Shown here in pieces: positions 11,753 through 19,701 of a stretch of DNA of 64,000 bases. The stretch's first letter is position 1; each line of letters opens with the position of its first letter. The DNA comes from Clavibacter michiganensis. GTDB taxonomy: Bacteria > Actinomycetota > Actinomycetes > Actinomycetales > Microbacteriaceae. The notes below the pieces were generated by a model, which saw only the letters and a program-made list of their open reading frames with translations, was not told where the DNA came from and made no database searches. Location of the stretch: the NCBI GenBank assembly GCA_002150995.1, contig MDHJ01000001.1:1488001-1552000 (forward strand), written 5' to 3'. Both the position numbers and the translations under genes were made by a program.

Positions 11753-13302
11753 GTGCGGCGGCCTGCTCGCCGTCCCGCGGCCTCCCGCGTCCACTTGGCG
11801 GACGGGGTGCCCGCGGGTCCGGTCGGCGGGGCGTCCGTCCGCGCGGAGGGCTGGGGCTGGCGGCACGCCGGCCGCAGCGCCTGGGCGGTCCGGGACGTCG
11901 ACCTCGTCATCGAGCCGGGGGAGCGCGTGCTCCTGCTCGGCGCGTCCGGTGCCGGCAAGACGACCTTCATGCACGCGCTCGCGGGCGTGCTCGGCGGCGA
12001 CGACGAGGGCGAGGCCCGCGGGTCGCTCCGCGTCGACGGCCGGGACCCGGCGGGTCTCCGGGGCCGCGCCGGGCTCGTGCTGCAGGATCCGGACGCGCAG
12101 GTGATCCTCTCCCGTGTCGGCGACGACGTGGCGTTCGGCTGCGAGAACCTCGGCGTCCCGCGTGAGGAGATCTGGCCCCGCGTCCGCGCCGCCCTCGACG
12201 CGGTGGGCCTCGACGTCGCCCTCGACCGGTCCACGACGGCGCTCTCCGGCGGCCAGAAGCAGCGGCTCGCCCTCGCCGGCGTGCTCGCCATGCGCCCGGG
12301 GCTCCTCCTCCTCGACGAGCCGACCGCGAACCTCGACCCCGAGGGCGTCGGCGAGGTGCGGCGCGCCGTCGAGGCGGTCGTCGCGACGACGGGCGCCACG
12401 CTCGTCGTCATCGAGCACCGCGTCGCCGTGTGGCAGGACCTCGTCGACCGCGTGGTCGTCCTCGCGGCCGACGGGGGATCCTCGCCGACGGTCCGCCCGA
12501 TGCCGTCCTCCGCGAGCAGGGCGCCGGGCTCGCGTCGGCGGGGGTGTGGGTGCCCGGGCGGGAGCCCTCCGCTCCGGTCCGTCGTCGCCCGGCGACGGTC
12601 CCGCTCGTGCGGGCGGACGACCTGGCCGTCGGACGCGGCGGTGCCCGGGGCATGCGCGTGGCCGACGGCGTCGACCTGCGTCTCGTCTCCGGGCGGGTCA
12701 CCGCCCTCACCGGGCCCAACGGCGGCGGCAAGAGCACCCTCGCGCTGACGCTCGGCGGACTGCTGCCCCCGATCGCGGGCCGGGTCGCTGCGGAGGCGGA
12801 CCTCGCGGCCGGGCTCGGCGCCGACCCCGCGGCCTGGCGCTCCCGCGAGCTCGCGGCGCGCGTGGGCACCGTGTTCCAGGATCCCGAGCACCAGTTCCTC
12901 GCCTCGACCGTGCGCGCCGAGCTCGAGGTCGGGCCGCGCGCCGTGTTCATGGACCCCGCGGAGTCGACCCGCCGCGTCGACGAGCTGCTCGTCCGCCTGC
13001 GCCTCGACGGCCTCGCACGGGCCAACCCGTTCACGCTCTCCGGCGGGGAGAAGCGCCGCCTCTCCGTGGCGACCGCCCTCGCCACGGCCCCGCGCCTCCT
13101 CGTCCTCGACGAGCCGACCTTCGGCCAGGACGCGCGCACGTGGGCGGAGCTCGTCGCGCTGCTGGCGGAGCTCGTCGACCGCGAGGGCGTCGGCGTCCTG
13201 GCTGTCACGCACGACGTCGACCTCGTCGACGCGCTGGCGGACGACGTCCTGCGGCTCGACCCCCTCGCCGGCGCTCCCGCGAGCCTGGAGGTCGTGCGAT
13301 GA
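11753..13302 (+). pseudogene. ECF transporter double ATPase (YkoD-type), frameshifted as sequenced
   Basis: Two ABC ATPase domains in one chain. Domain 1 has Walker A GASGAGKTT, signature LSGGQKQRLALAG and Walker B LLLLDEPTANLDP. Domain 2 has GPNGGGKST, LSGGEKRRLSVA and LVLDEPTFGQD. The frame breaks between the domains at the G run 12473-12477. Adding one G joins VVVLAADGG to ILADGPPDAVL and gives a single protein of about 516 residues, normal for YkoD/CbiO-fusion ATPases. The GTG at 11753 follows the YkoE stop by two bases. The stop overlaps the EcfT start (ATGA). As written the chain would end 150 codons after the shift, losing domain 2. Confidence 0.87.
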
Positions 13303-14090
13303 GCGGGCTGCCCGTGGCGCTGCACGCTGCCCGCGCCACCGGCCTCGCCGCCGTGAACCCGGTGGCGCGCCTCGCCGCCGCGCTCGTGCTGACGCTCGTG
13401 CTCGTGCTGAGCCTCGACGTCGTCTCGGCGGGCGCGGCCCTGCTGCTGGAGCTCCTGCTCCTGCCCCTGGCCGGCGTCGGCGCCCGCGCGTTCCTCCTGC
13501 GGGGCATCCCCGTGTGGATCGCCGCCCCCGGCGCGGGGCTCACGATCCTCCTCTACGGTCGCACCTCAGGGGACGTGTACGCGCAGTTCCTCCTGGTGGT
13601 CGTCAGCGAGGGCTCGGTGCTGCTCGCCGTCGCCACGACGCTCCGGGTCCTGGCCATCGGCGTGGCCTCGCTCATCCTGTTCTCGGACGTCGACCCCACC
13701 GACCTCGCGGACGGCCTCGCCCAGGTGGCACGCCTCCCGTCCCGGTTCGTCCTGGGCGCGCTGGCCGGCGTCCGGCTCGTGGGGCTCCTGCTGGACGACT
13801 GGCGGTCGCTCGAGCTGGCGCGGCGCGCGCGCGGGGTCGCCGACCGCGGCAGGGTCCGCCGCTTCGCCGGGCAGGCGTTCGCGCTCCTGGTGCTGTCGAT
13901 CCGGCGCGGCAGCAAGCTCGCGACCGCGATGGAGGCCCGGGGCTTCGGCGGCACCGGCACGCGCACGTGGGCCCGCCCGAGCGTGGTGGGCCGCCGCGAG
14001 GCGCTGGTGCTGGCCGTCGCCGTCATCGTCGCGGCCGTCGCGGTGTCCGCGGCCGTGGCCGCCGGGACCTGGGACTTCATTGCGTCCTGA
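13299..14090 (+). CDS. ECF transporter transmembrane subunit EcfT
   Basis: Couples the ATPase to the YkoE-type S component. The 263-residue protein has five or six hydrophobic helices, beginning ARLAAALVLTLVLVLSLDV. It carries the cytosolic coupling helices with the expected Ala-Arg-Gly signatures, ELARRARGVAD and TAMEARGFGG. The ATG overlaps the stop of the ATPase gene by four bases (ATGA), and the next gene overlaps its own 3' end. This supports one operon from the riboswitch to about 14.6 kb. Confidence 0.9.
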   Translation: MSGLPVALHAARATGLAAVNPVARLAAALVLTLVLVLSLDVVSAGAALLLELLLLPLAGVGARAFLLRGIPVWIAAPGAGLTILLYGRTSGDVYAQFLLVVVSEGSVLLAVATTLRVLAIGVASLILFSDVDPTDLADGLAQVARLPSRFVLGALAGVRLVGLLLDDWRSLELARRARGVADRGRVRRFAGQAFALLVLSIRRGSKLATAMEARGFGGTGTRTWARPSVVGRREALVLAVAVIVAAVAVSAAVAAGTWDFIAS

Positions 14091-14628
14091 GGTGGGGGAG
14101 CGGCGACCGGCGCTGGTCCTCGTCGACGGCCCGTCGGGCTCCGGCAAGTCGACGCTCGCCGACGCGCTCGTCCGCGTCGGCGACGCGGCCGCGGGTCTCG
14201 AGCCCGGAGCGCAGCTGCTCCGCCTCGACGACGTGTATCCCGGGTGGGACGGGCTCGAGGCGGCGTCTCGTCACCTCGAGCGGCACGTCCTGCCGGCGAT
14301 GCGGCCCGGCGGACGCCCGCGGTGGCGGCGCTGGGACTGGGCGCGCGACGCACCCGCGGGTTGGCGCGACCTCGATCCGGACCGGCCGCTCGTCGTGGAG
14401 GGCTGCGGGTCCCTCACGCGCCTCACGTCCCGACTGGCGACTCACCGGATCTGGGTGGAGGCCGACGACGAGGTCCGGCGCGCCCGCGCGATCGCCCGGG
14501 ACGGGGCGCCGTTCGCCGTCGAGTGGGAGCGCTGGGACGCGCAGTGGCGGCGGCACCTCGCGCGGGAGGATCCACGCGCGCTGGCCGACGTCGTCGTGCG
14601 CACGGACGCCGTGCCGACGGCCGGGTAG
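14080..14628 (+). CDS. P-loop nucleoside/uridine kinase-like protein
   Basis: A 182-residue protein with a Walker A motif, VDGPSGSGKSTLADAL, near residues 15-30, followed by LLRLDDVYPGWDGLE and LVVEGCGSLTR. This resembles the uridine kinase/gluconate kinase-like P-loop family seen in actinobacteria. The substrate cannot be read from the sequence. The TTG at 14080 overlaps EcfT by 11 bases; a GTG at 14092 just after the EcfT stop is an equally good start. Its position at the end of a thiamine-regulated ECF operon is suggestive, but no thiamine-specific motif is present. Confidence 0.7.
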   Translation: MRPEVGERRPALVLVDGPSGSGKSTLADALVRVGDAAAGLEPGAQLLRLDDVYPGWDGLEAASRHLERHVLPAMRPGGRPRWRRWDWARDAPAGWRDLDPDRPLVVEGCGSLTRLTSRLATHRIWVEADDEVRRARAIARDGAPFAVEWERWDAQWRRHLAREDPRALADVVVRTDAVPTAG

Positions 14629-14637
14629 CCTGAGGCC

Positions 14638-14910
14638 ATGACCGATTCCGCATCGTCCGACGTCCGCTACCTCGCCGTCTTCGCCGACGGCCCGCTCGAG
14701 GGCACCACCGAGACCCGCGTCCTCGTCGACGGCACGCACGACGAGACCATCAGCACGATGTCCGCCGTGGAGGGCAAGGAGTCGCTGTTCCAGTACCGTG
14801 CCGGCGCCGTGTCCGAGGTCGCGGGCGAGCAGCGCGTCACGTACACCTTCGTGGCCGACGGCAGCGACGACGTCCTCGGCGAGGGCGACGACGAGTCCCT
14901 CGAGCTCTGA
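14638..14910 (+). CDS. Small conserved actinobacterial protein, unknown function
   Basis: A 90-residue acidic protein (MTDSASSDVRYLAVFADGPLEG). It has a likely all-beta pattern of alternating hydrophobics, RYLAVFADG, TETRVLVDG and RVTYTFVADG, and a very acidic tail ending in SLEL. No signal peptide, cysteines or membrane segments are present. I do not recognise the family beyond hypothetical proteins of Microbacteriaceae. It starts ten bases after the P-loop kinase gene on the same strand and is followed by two hairpins, so it may be the last gene of that operon. Codon use matches its neighbours. Confidence 0.6.
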   Translation: MTDSASSDVRYLAVFADGPLEGTTETRVLVDGTHDETISTMSAVEGKESLFQYRAGAVSEVAGEQRVTYTFVADGSDDVLGEGDDESLEL

Positions 14911-14922
14911 CCCGCACGAGCA

Positions 14923-14976
14923 CCGGCGCCTGAGGCGCCGGACCACCGCCCGGACCGCCACGCGGCTCCGGGCGGT
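14923..14976. terminator. Two adjacent hairpins between convergent genes
   Basis: CCGGCGCC-TGA-GGCGCCGG forms an 8-bp hairpin at 14923-14941. ACCGCCCGGA pairs with TCCGGGCGGT at 14945-14976 as a 10-bp stem with a 12-base loop. Lying between the + strand small gene and the convergent metallopeptidase gene, they probably end transcription from both sides. Confidence 0.55.
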
Positions 14977-15016
14977 CGTGCGTCCGGCACCGGCACCGAG
15001 GCGTCCGAGGGAGGCG

Positions 15017-15367
15017 TCAGGCCCAGCCCAGGTCGTGCAGCCGGTCGTCGTCGATGCCGTGGAAGTGCGCGATCTCGTGCACCAGCGTGACGTGCACGAG
15101 GTCCCGCAGGGCGTCCATGTCCTCGGCCTCGTGCAGGTGCGGTTCGCGGTACACGAGGATCCGGTCCGGCATCTCGCCGAAGCCGTACTGTCCGCGCTCG
15201 GTCATCGCGACGCCGTCGTACAGGCCCAGGAGGTCGAGCGATCCGTCCTCGGGACGGTCCTCGACGACGAAGACCACGTTCTCGAGCCCGTCGACCATCT
15301 CATCGGGCAGCTCGTCGAGCTCGTCGATCACCAGTCGCTCGAAGTCCTCGGGTCCGCAGGTCAGCAC
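15017..15367 (-). CDS. Minimal zinc metallopeptidase (DUF1025/zincin-like family)
   Basis: A 116-residue protein with the zinc motif HEIAHFHGIDD at residues 97-107, the HExxHxxGxxD signature of the small zincin-like family. The N-terminal part has an acidic helix (FERLVIDELDELPDEM), and RILVYREPHLHEA precedes the active site. Substrates of this actinobacterial family are unknown. The GTG at 15367 was chosen because conservation begins there (LTCGPEDFERLV). Upstream of it lies a terminator hairpin and then tRNA-His on the same strand. No signal peptide is seen, so the enzyme is cytosolic. Confidence 0.85.
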   Translation of the reverse strand: MLTCGPEDFERLVIDELDELPDEMVDGLENVVFVVEDRPEDGSLDLLGLYDGVAMTERGQYGFGEMPDRILVYREPHLHEAEDMDALRDLVHVTLVHEIAHFHGIDDDRLHDLGWA

Positions 15368-15448
15368 GCTCCACCCTCGCACACGCCCTCGGGGAGGGGC
15401 CTCGGGGAGGATCCGGGACGGGCGCCGACGGGTGCGCCGGGGACGACG

Positions 15449-15482
15449 GAAGGGCCGGGACCCTCTCGGATCCCGGCCCTTC
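15449..15482 (-). terminator. Hairpin terminator after tRNA-His
   Basis: GAAGGGCCGGGA pairs with TCCCGGCCCTTC as a 12-bp stem with a 10-base loop, a few bases past the 3' end of tRNA-His on the minus strand. It would end the tRNA transcript before the metallopeptidase gene. Confidence 0.6.
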
Positions 15483-15486
15483 CCGG

Positions 15487-15563
15487 TGGGGTGGACGACG
15501 GGGCTCGAACCCGCGACTTCCGGCTCCACAAGCCAGCGCTCTGCCAACTGAGCTACGCCCACC
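15487..15563 (-). tRNA. tRNA-His (GTG anticodon)
   Basis: The cloverleaf is clear on the minus strand. Acceptor GTGGGCG pairs with CGTCCAC, the D arm is AGCTCAGTTGGCAGAG, the anticodon loop is TTGTGGA with anticodon GTG, and the T loop is TTCGAGC. The extra 5' G (position -1, base 15563) and the discriminator C73 are the identity elements of tRNA-His. CCA is encoded at 15489-15487. Confidence 0.95.
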
Positions 15564-15605
15564 ATGCGGCCGATCCCGCTCTCGCGGACGGCCATGACGA
15601 TGGTA

Positions 15606-16226
15606 CTACAGCCGCGGAGCCCACGCGGACGTGACGTCCGCCGAGATGGCCTGCACGTCCTCGGTGGCCGGCCCGGGGGCGGGCACGAACGCGGCCCGAC
15701 GGTAGTACTCGAGCTCGCGGATCGACTCGAGGATGTCCGCGAGCGCCCGGTGCCCGCCGTTCTTCGCGGGGGAGTTGAAGTAGATGCGGGGGAACCACTC
15801 CTTCGCCAGCACCTTGATGGAGGAGACGTCCACGCTGCGGTAGTGCAGGTGCGCGTCCACGCGCGGCATGTACTTGGCCAGGAACGCGCGGTCGGTGCCG
15901 ATGGTGTTGCCCGCGATGGGCGCCTTGCCGCCGTTCGGGACGTGCTGGAGCAGGTACTCGAGCACCGCGAACTCGGCATCGGCCAGGCTGACGCCCGCGG
16001 GGATCTCGTCCAGGAGGCCCGAAGAGCGGTGCATGTCGGTGACGAACTCGCCCATGTTGGCGAGCGCCGCGGGGTCGGGGTTGATGACGATGGTGAAGCC
16101 GTCGTCGACGGGCACGAGGTCGAAGTCGGTGACTACCACCGCGACCTCCACCAGCTCGTCGATCGCGAGGTCGAGCCCCGTCATCTCGCAGTCGATCCAC
16201 ACCAGCCGGTCAGCGTTGTTGCCCAT
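15606..16226 (-). CDS. orn: Oligoribonuclease
   Basis: 3'-5' exoribonuclease that degrades very short RNAs, including the pGpG and nanoRNA products of other nucleases. The 206-residue DEDDh protein has D12 and E14 in WIDCEMTGLD, FVTDMHRSSGL, GNTIGTDRAFLAKYMP with the third acid, and NGGHRALADILESI with the catalytic histidine and final aspartate. The start MGNNADRLVWIDCEMTG is the usual one. It reads away from the divergent SCO4848-type gene, with 58 bases between them for both promoters. tRNA-His follows downstream on the same strand. Confidence 0.97.
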   Translation of the reverse strand: MGNNADRLVWIDCEMTGLDLAIDELVEVAVVVTDFDLVPVDDGFTIVINPDPAALANMGEFVTDMHRSSGLLDEIPAGVSLADAEFAVLEYLLQHVPNGGKAPIAGNTIGTDRAFLAKYMPRVDAHLHYRSVDVSSIKVLAKEWFPRIYFNSPAKNGGHRALADILESIRELEYYRRAAFVPAPGPATEDVQAISADVTSAWAPRL

Positions 16227-16284
16227 CCCCCGATCCTATCGGCGGCCCCGGACGCCGCGGATCCGGCCCGCCTAGCATGGGGGA

Positions 16285-16500
16285 GTGATCACCCTCCTCG
16301 CCGTCCTCCTGCTCGTCAACGGCGTCTGGAACGCCGTGGTGTGGCCGCGGTTCCTGAAGCGGGTCGCGGCGGACCCTCGGGCCCGGGCCGACGACGGCTC
16401 GCGCACGGCCTTCTACACGGTGCATCTCGTGCTGGTGTCGGTCTCGCTGCTCCTCGCCCTGGTCTCCGTCGTCGCCGCCGTCGCGGCGTTCCTGTCCTGA
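16285..16500 (+). CDS. SCO4848 family small membrane protein
   Basis: A 71-residue protein with two transmembrane helices (TLLAVLLLVNGVWNAVVW and VHLVLVSVSLLLALVSVVAA) joined by a charged loop with DDGSRTAFYTVH. The VWxxVVWPRFxK...TAFYxVHLxLV pattern is that of the SCO4848 family, conserved across actinobacteria without known function. The GTG at 16285 is preceded by GGGGGA. A thioredoxin-fold gene follows closely on the same strand. Confidence 0.8.
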   Translation: MITLLAVLLLVNGVWNAVVWPRFLKRVAADPRARADDGSRTAFYTVHLVLVSVSLLLALVSVVAAVAAFLS

Positions 16501-16541
16501 TCCCCGGGGAGGGGGCCGCGGGTCCCACGTCGACCGACGGC

Positions 16542-16853
16542 GTGCGCGTCGTCATGTTCTCGTCGCTCTTCTGCGTGCCCTGCCAGGCCACCCGCCGCGT
16601 CCTCGCCGACGTCCAGGGCCTCCTGCCGTGGCTGGACGTCGAGGAGCTCGACGTGGCGGCGCACCCCGACCGCGCGGAGGCCGAGGGCATCCGCTCGACG
16701 CCGACCATCGTCGTGCGGGCGGGTGACCGCGAGGTCCTGCGCGCGGAGGGCGTGCCGACCGCCCCGCAGGTGCTGCAGGCGGTGGCGCGCGCGATGGACG
16801 CGTTGCCCGGGTCGACCGATGCCGGGTCCTCGGGCCCCGCCGACCCCGCGTAG
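16542..16853 (+). CDS. Thioredoxin family protein
   Basis: A 103-residue thioredoxin-fold protein. VVMFSSLFCVPCQATRRVL carries the CVPC redox pair near residue 12, VEELDVAAHPDRAEAEGI forms the second strand-helix, and STPTIVVRAG contains the cis-proline before the third strand. It lacks a signal peptide and is shorter than classical thioredoxin at both ends. The start is uncertain. I used the GTG at 16542 because only proline/glycine-rich sequence precedes it after the stop of the SCO4848-type gene; an ATG at 16554 would cut into the first strand. tRNA-Arg follows after 14 bases. Confidence 0.75.
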   Translation: MRVVMFSSLFCVPCQATRRVLADVQGLLPWLDVEELDVAAHPDRAEAEGIRSTPTIVVRAGDREVLRAEGVPTAPQVLQAVARAMDALPGSTDAGSSGPADPA

Positions 16854-16867
16854 TACCCTCGTCTCGA

Positions 16868-16940
16868 CCCCCTGTAGCTCAATGGATAGAGCATCGGCCT
16901 TCTAATCCGACGGTTGCGCGTTCGAGTCGCGCCGGGGGGA
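16868..16940 (+). tRNA. tRNA-Arg (TCT anticodon)
   Basis: Acceptor CCCCCTG pairs with CGGGGGG, the D arm is AGCTCAATGGATAGAGC, the anticodon loop is CTTCTAA with anticodon TCT, and the T arm is GCGCG-TTCGAGT-CGCGC. The discriminator is A and CCA is not encoded. The top anticodon-stem pair reads C31-T39, a mismatch in place of the usual pair. Confidence 0.93.
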
Positions 16941-16980
16941 CCGGCTGTCGGGCGCAGGCGATCGGACGTAGATTCGACGC

Positions 16981-17802
16981 ATGCGCGACATCCAGTCACA
17001 GATCATCGACGCCCTCGACGTGCGTCCGACCATCGATCCCGCCGACGAGGTCCGGAAGCGCGTGGACTTCCTCAAGGCCTACCTTCGGTCGACCGGCGCC
17101 GAGGGCTTCGTCCTCGGCATCAGCGGCGGGCAGGACTCCTCCCTCGCCGGACGCCTGGCCCAGCTCGCGATCGAGGAGCTGGCCGCGGAGGGCCTCCTCG
17201 CGGAGTTCGTGGCCGTGCGGCTCCCGTACGGCGTGCAGGCGGACGAGGAGGACGCCCAGCTCGCCCTCCGCTTCATCCAGCCGAAGTCGAGCGTCGTCTT
17301 CGACATCAAGCGGGCCGTCGACGGCTTCGAGGCCGAGTACTCGGACGCCGCCGGGCACCGGATGCTCGACTTCACGAAGGGCAACGTCAAGGCGCGGTCC
17401 CGCATGGTCGCGCAGTACGCGCTGGCCGGTCAGGCCAGGCTGCTCGTCATCGGCACGGACCACGCGGCCGAGGCGGTCACCGGCTTCTTCACGAAGTACG
17501 GCGACGGCGGCGCGGACGTCCTCCCGCTCACCGGCCTCACCAAGCGCCAGGGCCGCGCGCTGCTCGAGCACCTCGAGGCGCCGGAGCGGCTCTACCTGAA
17601 GGCGCCCACCGCGGATCTCCTCGACGACGCCCCTGGCCAGACCGACGAGGCGAACCTCGGCCTCACCTACGCCGACATCGACGACTTCCTCGAGGGCCGT
17701 GACGTCGACGACGAGGTGGCCGAGGCCATCGAGGCCCGCTACACGAGCACCGAGCACAAGCGGCGGGTTCCGGCCAGCATGTTCGACGACTGGTGGAAGT
17801 GA
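16981..17802 (+). CDS. nadE: Ammonia-dependent NAD+ synthetase
   Basis: Amidates nicotinic acid adenine dinucleotide to NAD using ATP and ammonia, the final step of NAD synthesis. The 273-residue length is that of the short, single-domain NadE without the glutaminase domain. The PP-loop SGGQDSS is at residues 48-54. Other family motifs are [32 protein letters not shown] and PLTGLTKRQ, with the C-terminal EHKRRVP. The ATG lies 40 bases past tRNA-Arg. A strong 20-bp hairpin terminator follows the stop. Confidence 0.96.
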   Translation: MRDIQSQIIDALDVRPTIDPADEVRKRVDFLKAYLRSTGAEGFVLGISGGQDSSLAGRLAQLAIEELAAEGLLAEFVAVRLPYGVQADEEDAQLALRFIQPKSSVVFDIKRAVDGFEAEYSDAAGHRMLDFTKGNVKARSRMVAQYALAGQARLLVIGTDHAAEAVTGFFTKYGDGGADVLPLTGLTKRQGRALLEHLEAPERLYLKAPTADLLDDAPGQTDEANLGLTYADIDDFLEGRDVDDEVAEAIEARYTSTEHKRRVPASMFDDWWK

Positions 17803-17820
17803 CCCCGTACCCCGGTCGAC

Positions 17821-17864
17821 GTGAGAACGCCCCGCATCTCTCGAGAGGTGCGGGGCGTTCTCAC
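17821..17864. terminator. Bidirectional hairpin terminator after nadE
   Basis: GTGAGAACGCCCCGCA and its perfect complement TGCGGGGCGTTCTCAC flank TCTCTCGAGAGG, which extends the stem to about 20 bp with a TCGA loop. It lies between nadE (+) and the convergent membrane-protein gene (-), so it can serve both. Confidence 0.85.
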
Positions 17865-17877
17865 GAGGGGGGCGACG

Positions 17878-18585
17878 TCAGCGTCGCTCGCCCTCCGCGG
17901 TGCGGGAGTTCGCGGCGGCGGAGTAGGGCACCGGGGGGCTGTACTGCTCGTCGGGCGACTCGACGGGGCGCTCGGTCGCCGGCTGGTCGTCGGATCCGCT
18001 GCGCCACGGCACGGGGACGGGCGCCGCGGCGGCCTGCTCCTGCGGACGCGTGGAGGAGCCTGCGGCGCGGGAATCGGCCGTCGGCTGGTCGTCCTCGAAC
18101 TGCCAGCGCGAGATGTCGCCCTGGAAGATCTTGCGGGCGCGGCCCGGGTGGTGCTGCCACTCCACGATGCGGTCGCGGAACTCCGCGAGCTGGGCGTCGA
18201 ACTGGAAGCCGAAGCTGCCGCTGCCCCGCTTGAACTCGGTGATCTCGTGGGCCGCCCAGGTGGCGGCGGTGGCGGCGCCCTTCACCGGCAGCAGGCGGAT
18301 GCGGATGTCGGCCTCGCCCGCGGCGCGGTCGGCGAGGACGCGCTCCGGAGCCGAGAGGCCGTCCCAGACCGACGCCTGGCGGGCGGCGTCGACCAGCATC
18401 CCGATGGCGGCGGCCTTCACCTCGCGATCGTGACGGGCGAGGATCCGCTGCGTGGCACCGCGCGCGATGAGAGCGGCGATCACGCCGGCCACGACGATGG
18501 CGACGAAGGGGACGACGACGCCGGAGAGGAGCTGCGTGCCCCGCTCGGACGCGAGGGCATCGAGGAGATCATTCCACCACTGCAT
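17878..18585 (-). CDS. Membrane-anchored hypothetical protein
   Basis: A 235-residue protein with one N-terminal transmembrane segment (TQLLSGVVVPFVAIVVAGVIAA, about residues 17-40). It is followed by a basic stretch, RQRILARHDRE-type, and a helical cytosolic domain with Trp-rich ends (ASVWDGLSAPERVL, FRDRIVEWQHHPGRARKIF). The last 75 residues are Pro/Gln/Ser-rich and probably disordered. I recognise no catalytic motif; similar proteins occur in Microbacteriaceae. It converges on nadE across a shared terminator. Confidence 0.6.
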   Translation of the reverse strand: MQWWNDLLDALASERGTQLLSGVVVPFVAIVVAGVIAALIARGATQRILARHDREVKAAAIGMLVDAARQASVWDGLSAPERVLADRAAGEADIRIRLLPVKGAATAATWAAHEITEFKRGSGSFGFQFDAQLAEFRDRIVEWQHHPGRARKIFQGDISRWQFEDDQPTADSRAAGSSTRPQEQAAAAPVPVPWRSGSDDQPATERPVESPDEQYSPPVPYSAAANSRTAEGERR

Positions 18586-18666
18586 GCGGCGACCGTACCC
18601 CGGGCCGCAGGCTCTGCCGGGGAGGCCGCGCGGGCGCGTCGTGCCGGTGCAGCCGGGGGAGCGGAC

Positions 18667-18903
18667 TCAGAAGCGCAGGCAGTCGACCGCGTCCTGGAGG
18701 GCCCAGAAGTCGCCGAGCGGGACGAACCCCTGGGCGTCGCGTCGGAGGCGCTTCGCACGGTACCGCTCGCCCCGGGACTCCTGCACGCGCTCGACGTAGC
18801 CGAGGACGGCGCCGTCCGGCCGGGTGACGCGGAGGAGCCCGTCGTGCAGCTCGCGCACCTGGGCTGCCGATCGTGCCAGGGGGGTGTAGGTGATGCTGGG
18901 CAT
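18667..18903 (-). CDS. Small hypothetical protein, 78 residues
   Basis: A basic 78-residue protein (MPSITYTPLARSAAQVREL) with a central beta-hairpin-like stretch, LLRVTRPDGAVLGYVERV, that resembles the short G-x-V-x-Y strands of small nucleic-acid-binding or DUF-type proteins. The arginine-rich RYRAKRLRRDAQG follows, then a helix ending in VDCLRF. I do not recognise the family. The ATG at 18903 has GAGGACACC upstream. It is divergent from msrA with a 170-base gap that holds no other evident feature. Confidence 0.5.
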   Translation of the reverse strand: MPSITYTPLARSAAQVRELHDGLLRVTRPDGAVLGYVERVQESRGERYRAKRLRRDAQGFVPLGDFWALQDAVDCLRF

Positions 18904-19073
18904 GGTGTCCTCCGTCCTCGTGCCGCCGGCCCGGCGGTGTCCCGATGTCCCCGAAGCTACGGCGGACCACCGACATCCCGGCCCCGTGGAATGCCCGCGG
19001 TGCGATGACGGTTCCCTCCCATGTCGACCGCCGCGGACCTCGCGCGCATCGACGGGAAGTAGGTTCGACGACC

Positions 19074-19601
19074 ATGCAGACATTCATCCTCGCCGGCGGC
19101 TGCTTCTGGTGCCTCGATGCGGTGTACCGCACCCTCGACGGTGTCCAGGACGTCATCTCCGGCTACATCGGCGGTCACACCGCCCACCCCTCCTACGACG
19201 CCGTGTGCACGGGCGCGACCGGGCACGCCGAGGCGGTGAAGGTGGTCTTCGACGAGGAGGTCATCCCCGCCGACGTCATCCTCGACGTGTTCTTCACGCT
19301 GCACGACCCGCGCCAGCTCAACCGGCAGGGCGCCGACGTCGGCACCCAGTACCGCTCGGCCATGTTCCCGGCCGACGCGGAGCAGGAGCGGCTGTTCCGG
19401 GACGCGATCGCCCGCGCCGGCGAACTGTGGGACGGCACGGCCGTCACCACGATCGAGCCGGTCGGCACCTGGTACGACGCGGAGGACTACCACCAGGACT
19501 TCTTCGCGAAGAACCCGGGCCAGGGCTACTGCAACGCGGTCGCCGTGCCCAAGGTCAACAAGGTGAGGAAGTCGTTCGCGCAGTACGTGCGCGCCGCCTG
19601 A
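19074..19601 (+). CDS. msrA: Peptide methionine sulfoxide reductase MsrA
   Basis: Repairs methionine-S-sulfoxide in proteins and free methionine. The 175-residue protein has the catalytic GCFWC at residues 9-13 (C10 is the nucleophile), the conserved GYIGG, HPSYDAVCTGATGHAEAV, DPRQLNRQGADVGTQYRS and the C-terminal AEDYHQDF region. The partner cysteine is probably the one in GQGYCNAV. The ATG at 19074 starts directly at the conserved MQTFILAGGCFWC. A 16-bp hairpin terminator lies 11 bases past the stop. Confidence 0.96.
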   Translation: MQTFILAGGCFWCLDAVYRTLDGVQDVISGYIGGHTAHPSYDAVCTGATGHAEAVKVVFDEEVIPADVILDVFFTLHDPRQLNRQGADVGTQYRSAMFPADAEQERLFRDAIARAGELWDGTAVTTIEPVGTWYDAEDYHQDFFAKNPGQGYCNAVAVPKVNKVRKSFAQYVRAA

Positions 19602-19612
19602 CCCCTGCACCT

Positions 19613-19649
19613 CCGACGCCCCGCGGCCTGTACGGCCGCGGGGCGTCGG
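19613..19649 (+). terminator. Hairpin terminator after msrA
   Basis: A perfect 16-bp stem, CCGACGCCCCGCGGCC pairing with GGCCGCGGGGCGTCGG, with a TGTAC loop, begins 11 bases after the msrA stop. Confidence 0.85.
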
Positions 19650-19701
19650 CGTACGCTCGGCACGTCCGGGCGACGGAGCCCGGGGAGGAGAGGCGACGAC
19701 G

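Noticed and set aside
16285..16853. Fusion of the SCO4848-type protein and thioredoxin
   Set aside because: They are in different frames separated by a stop at 16500. The junction has no G/C run that would suggest a lost base.
15487..16940. Integration hot spot at tRNA-His and tRNA-Arg (or tRNA-Gly/Pro at 39 kb)
   Set aside because: No integrase, no partial tRNA duplicates and no foreign gene block flank any of these tRNAs. The genes around them are ordinary core genes.
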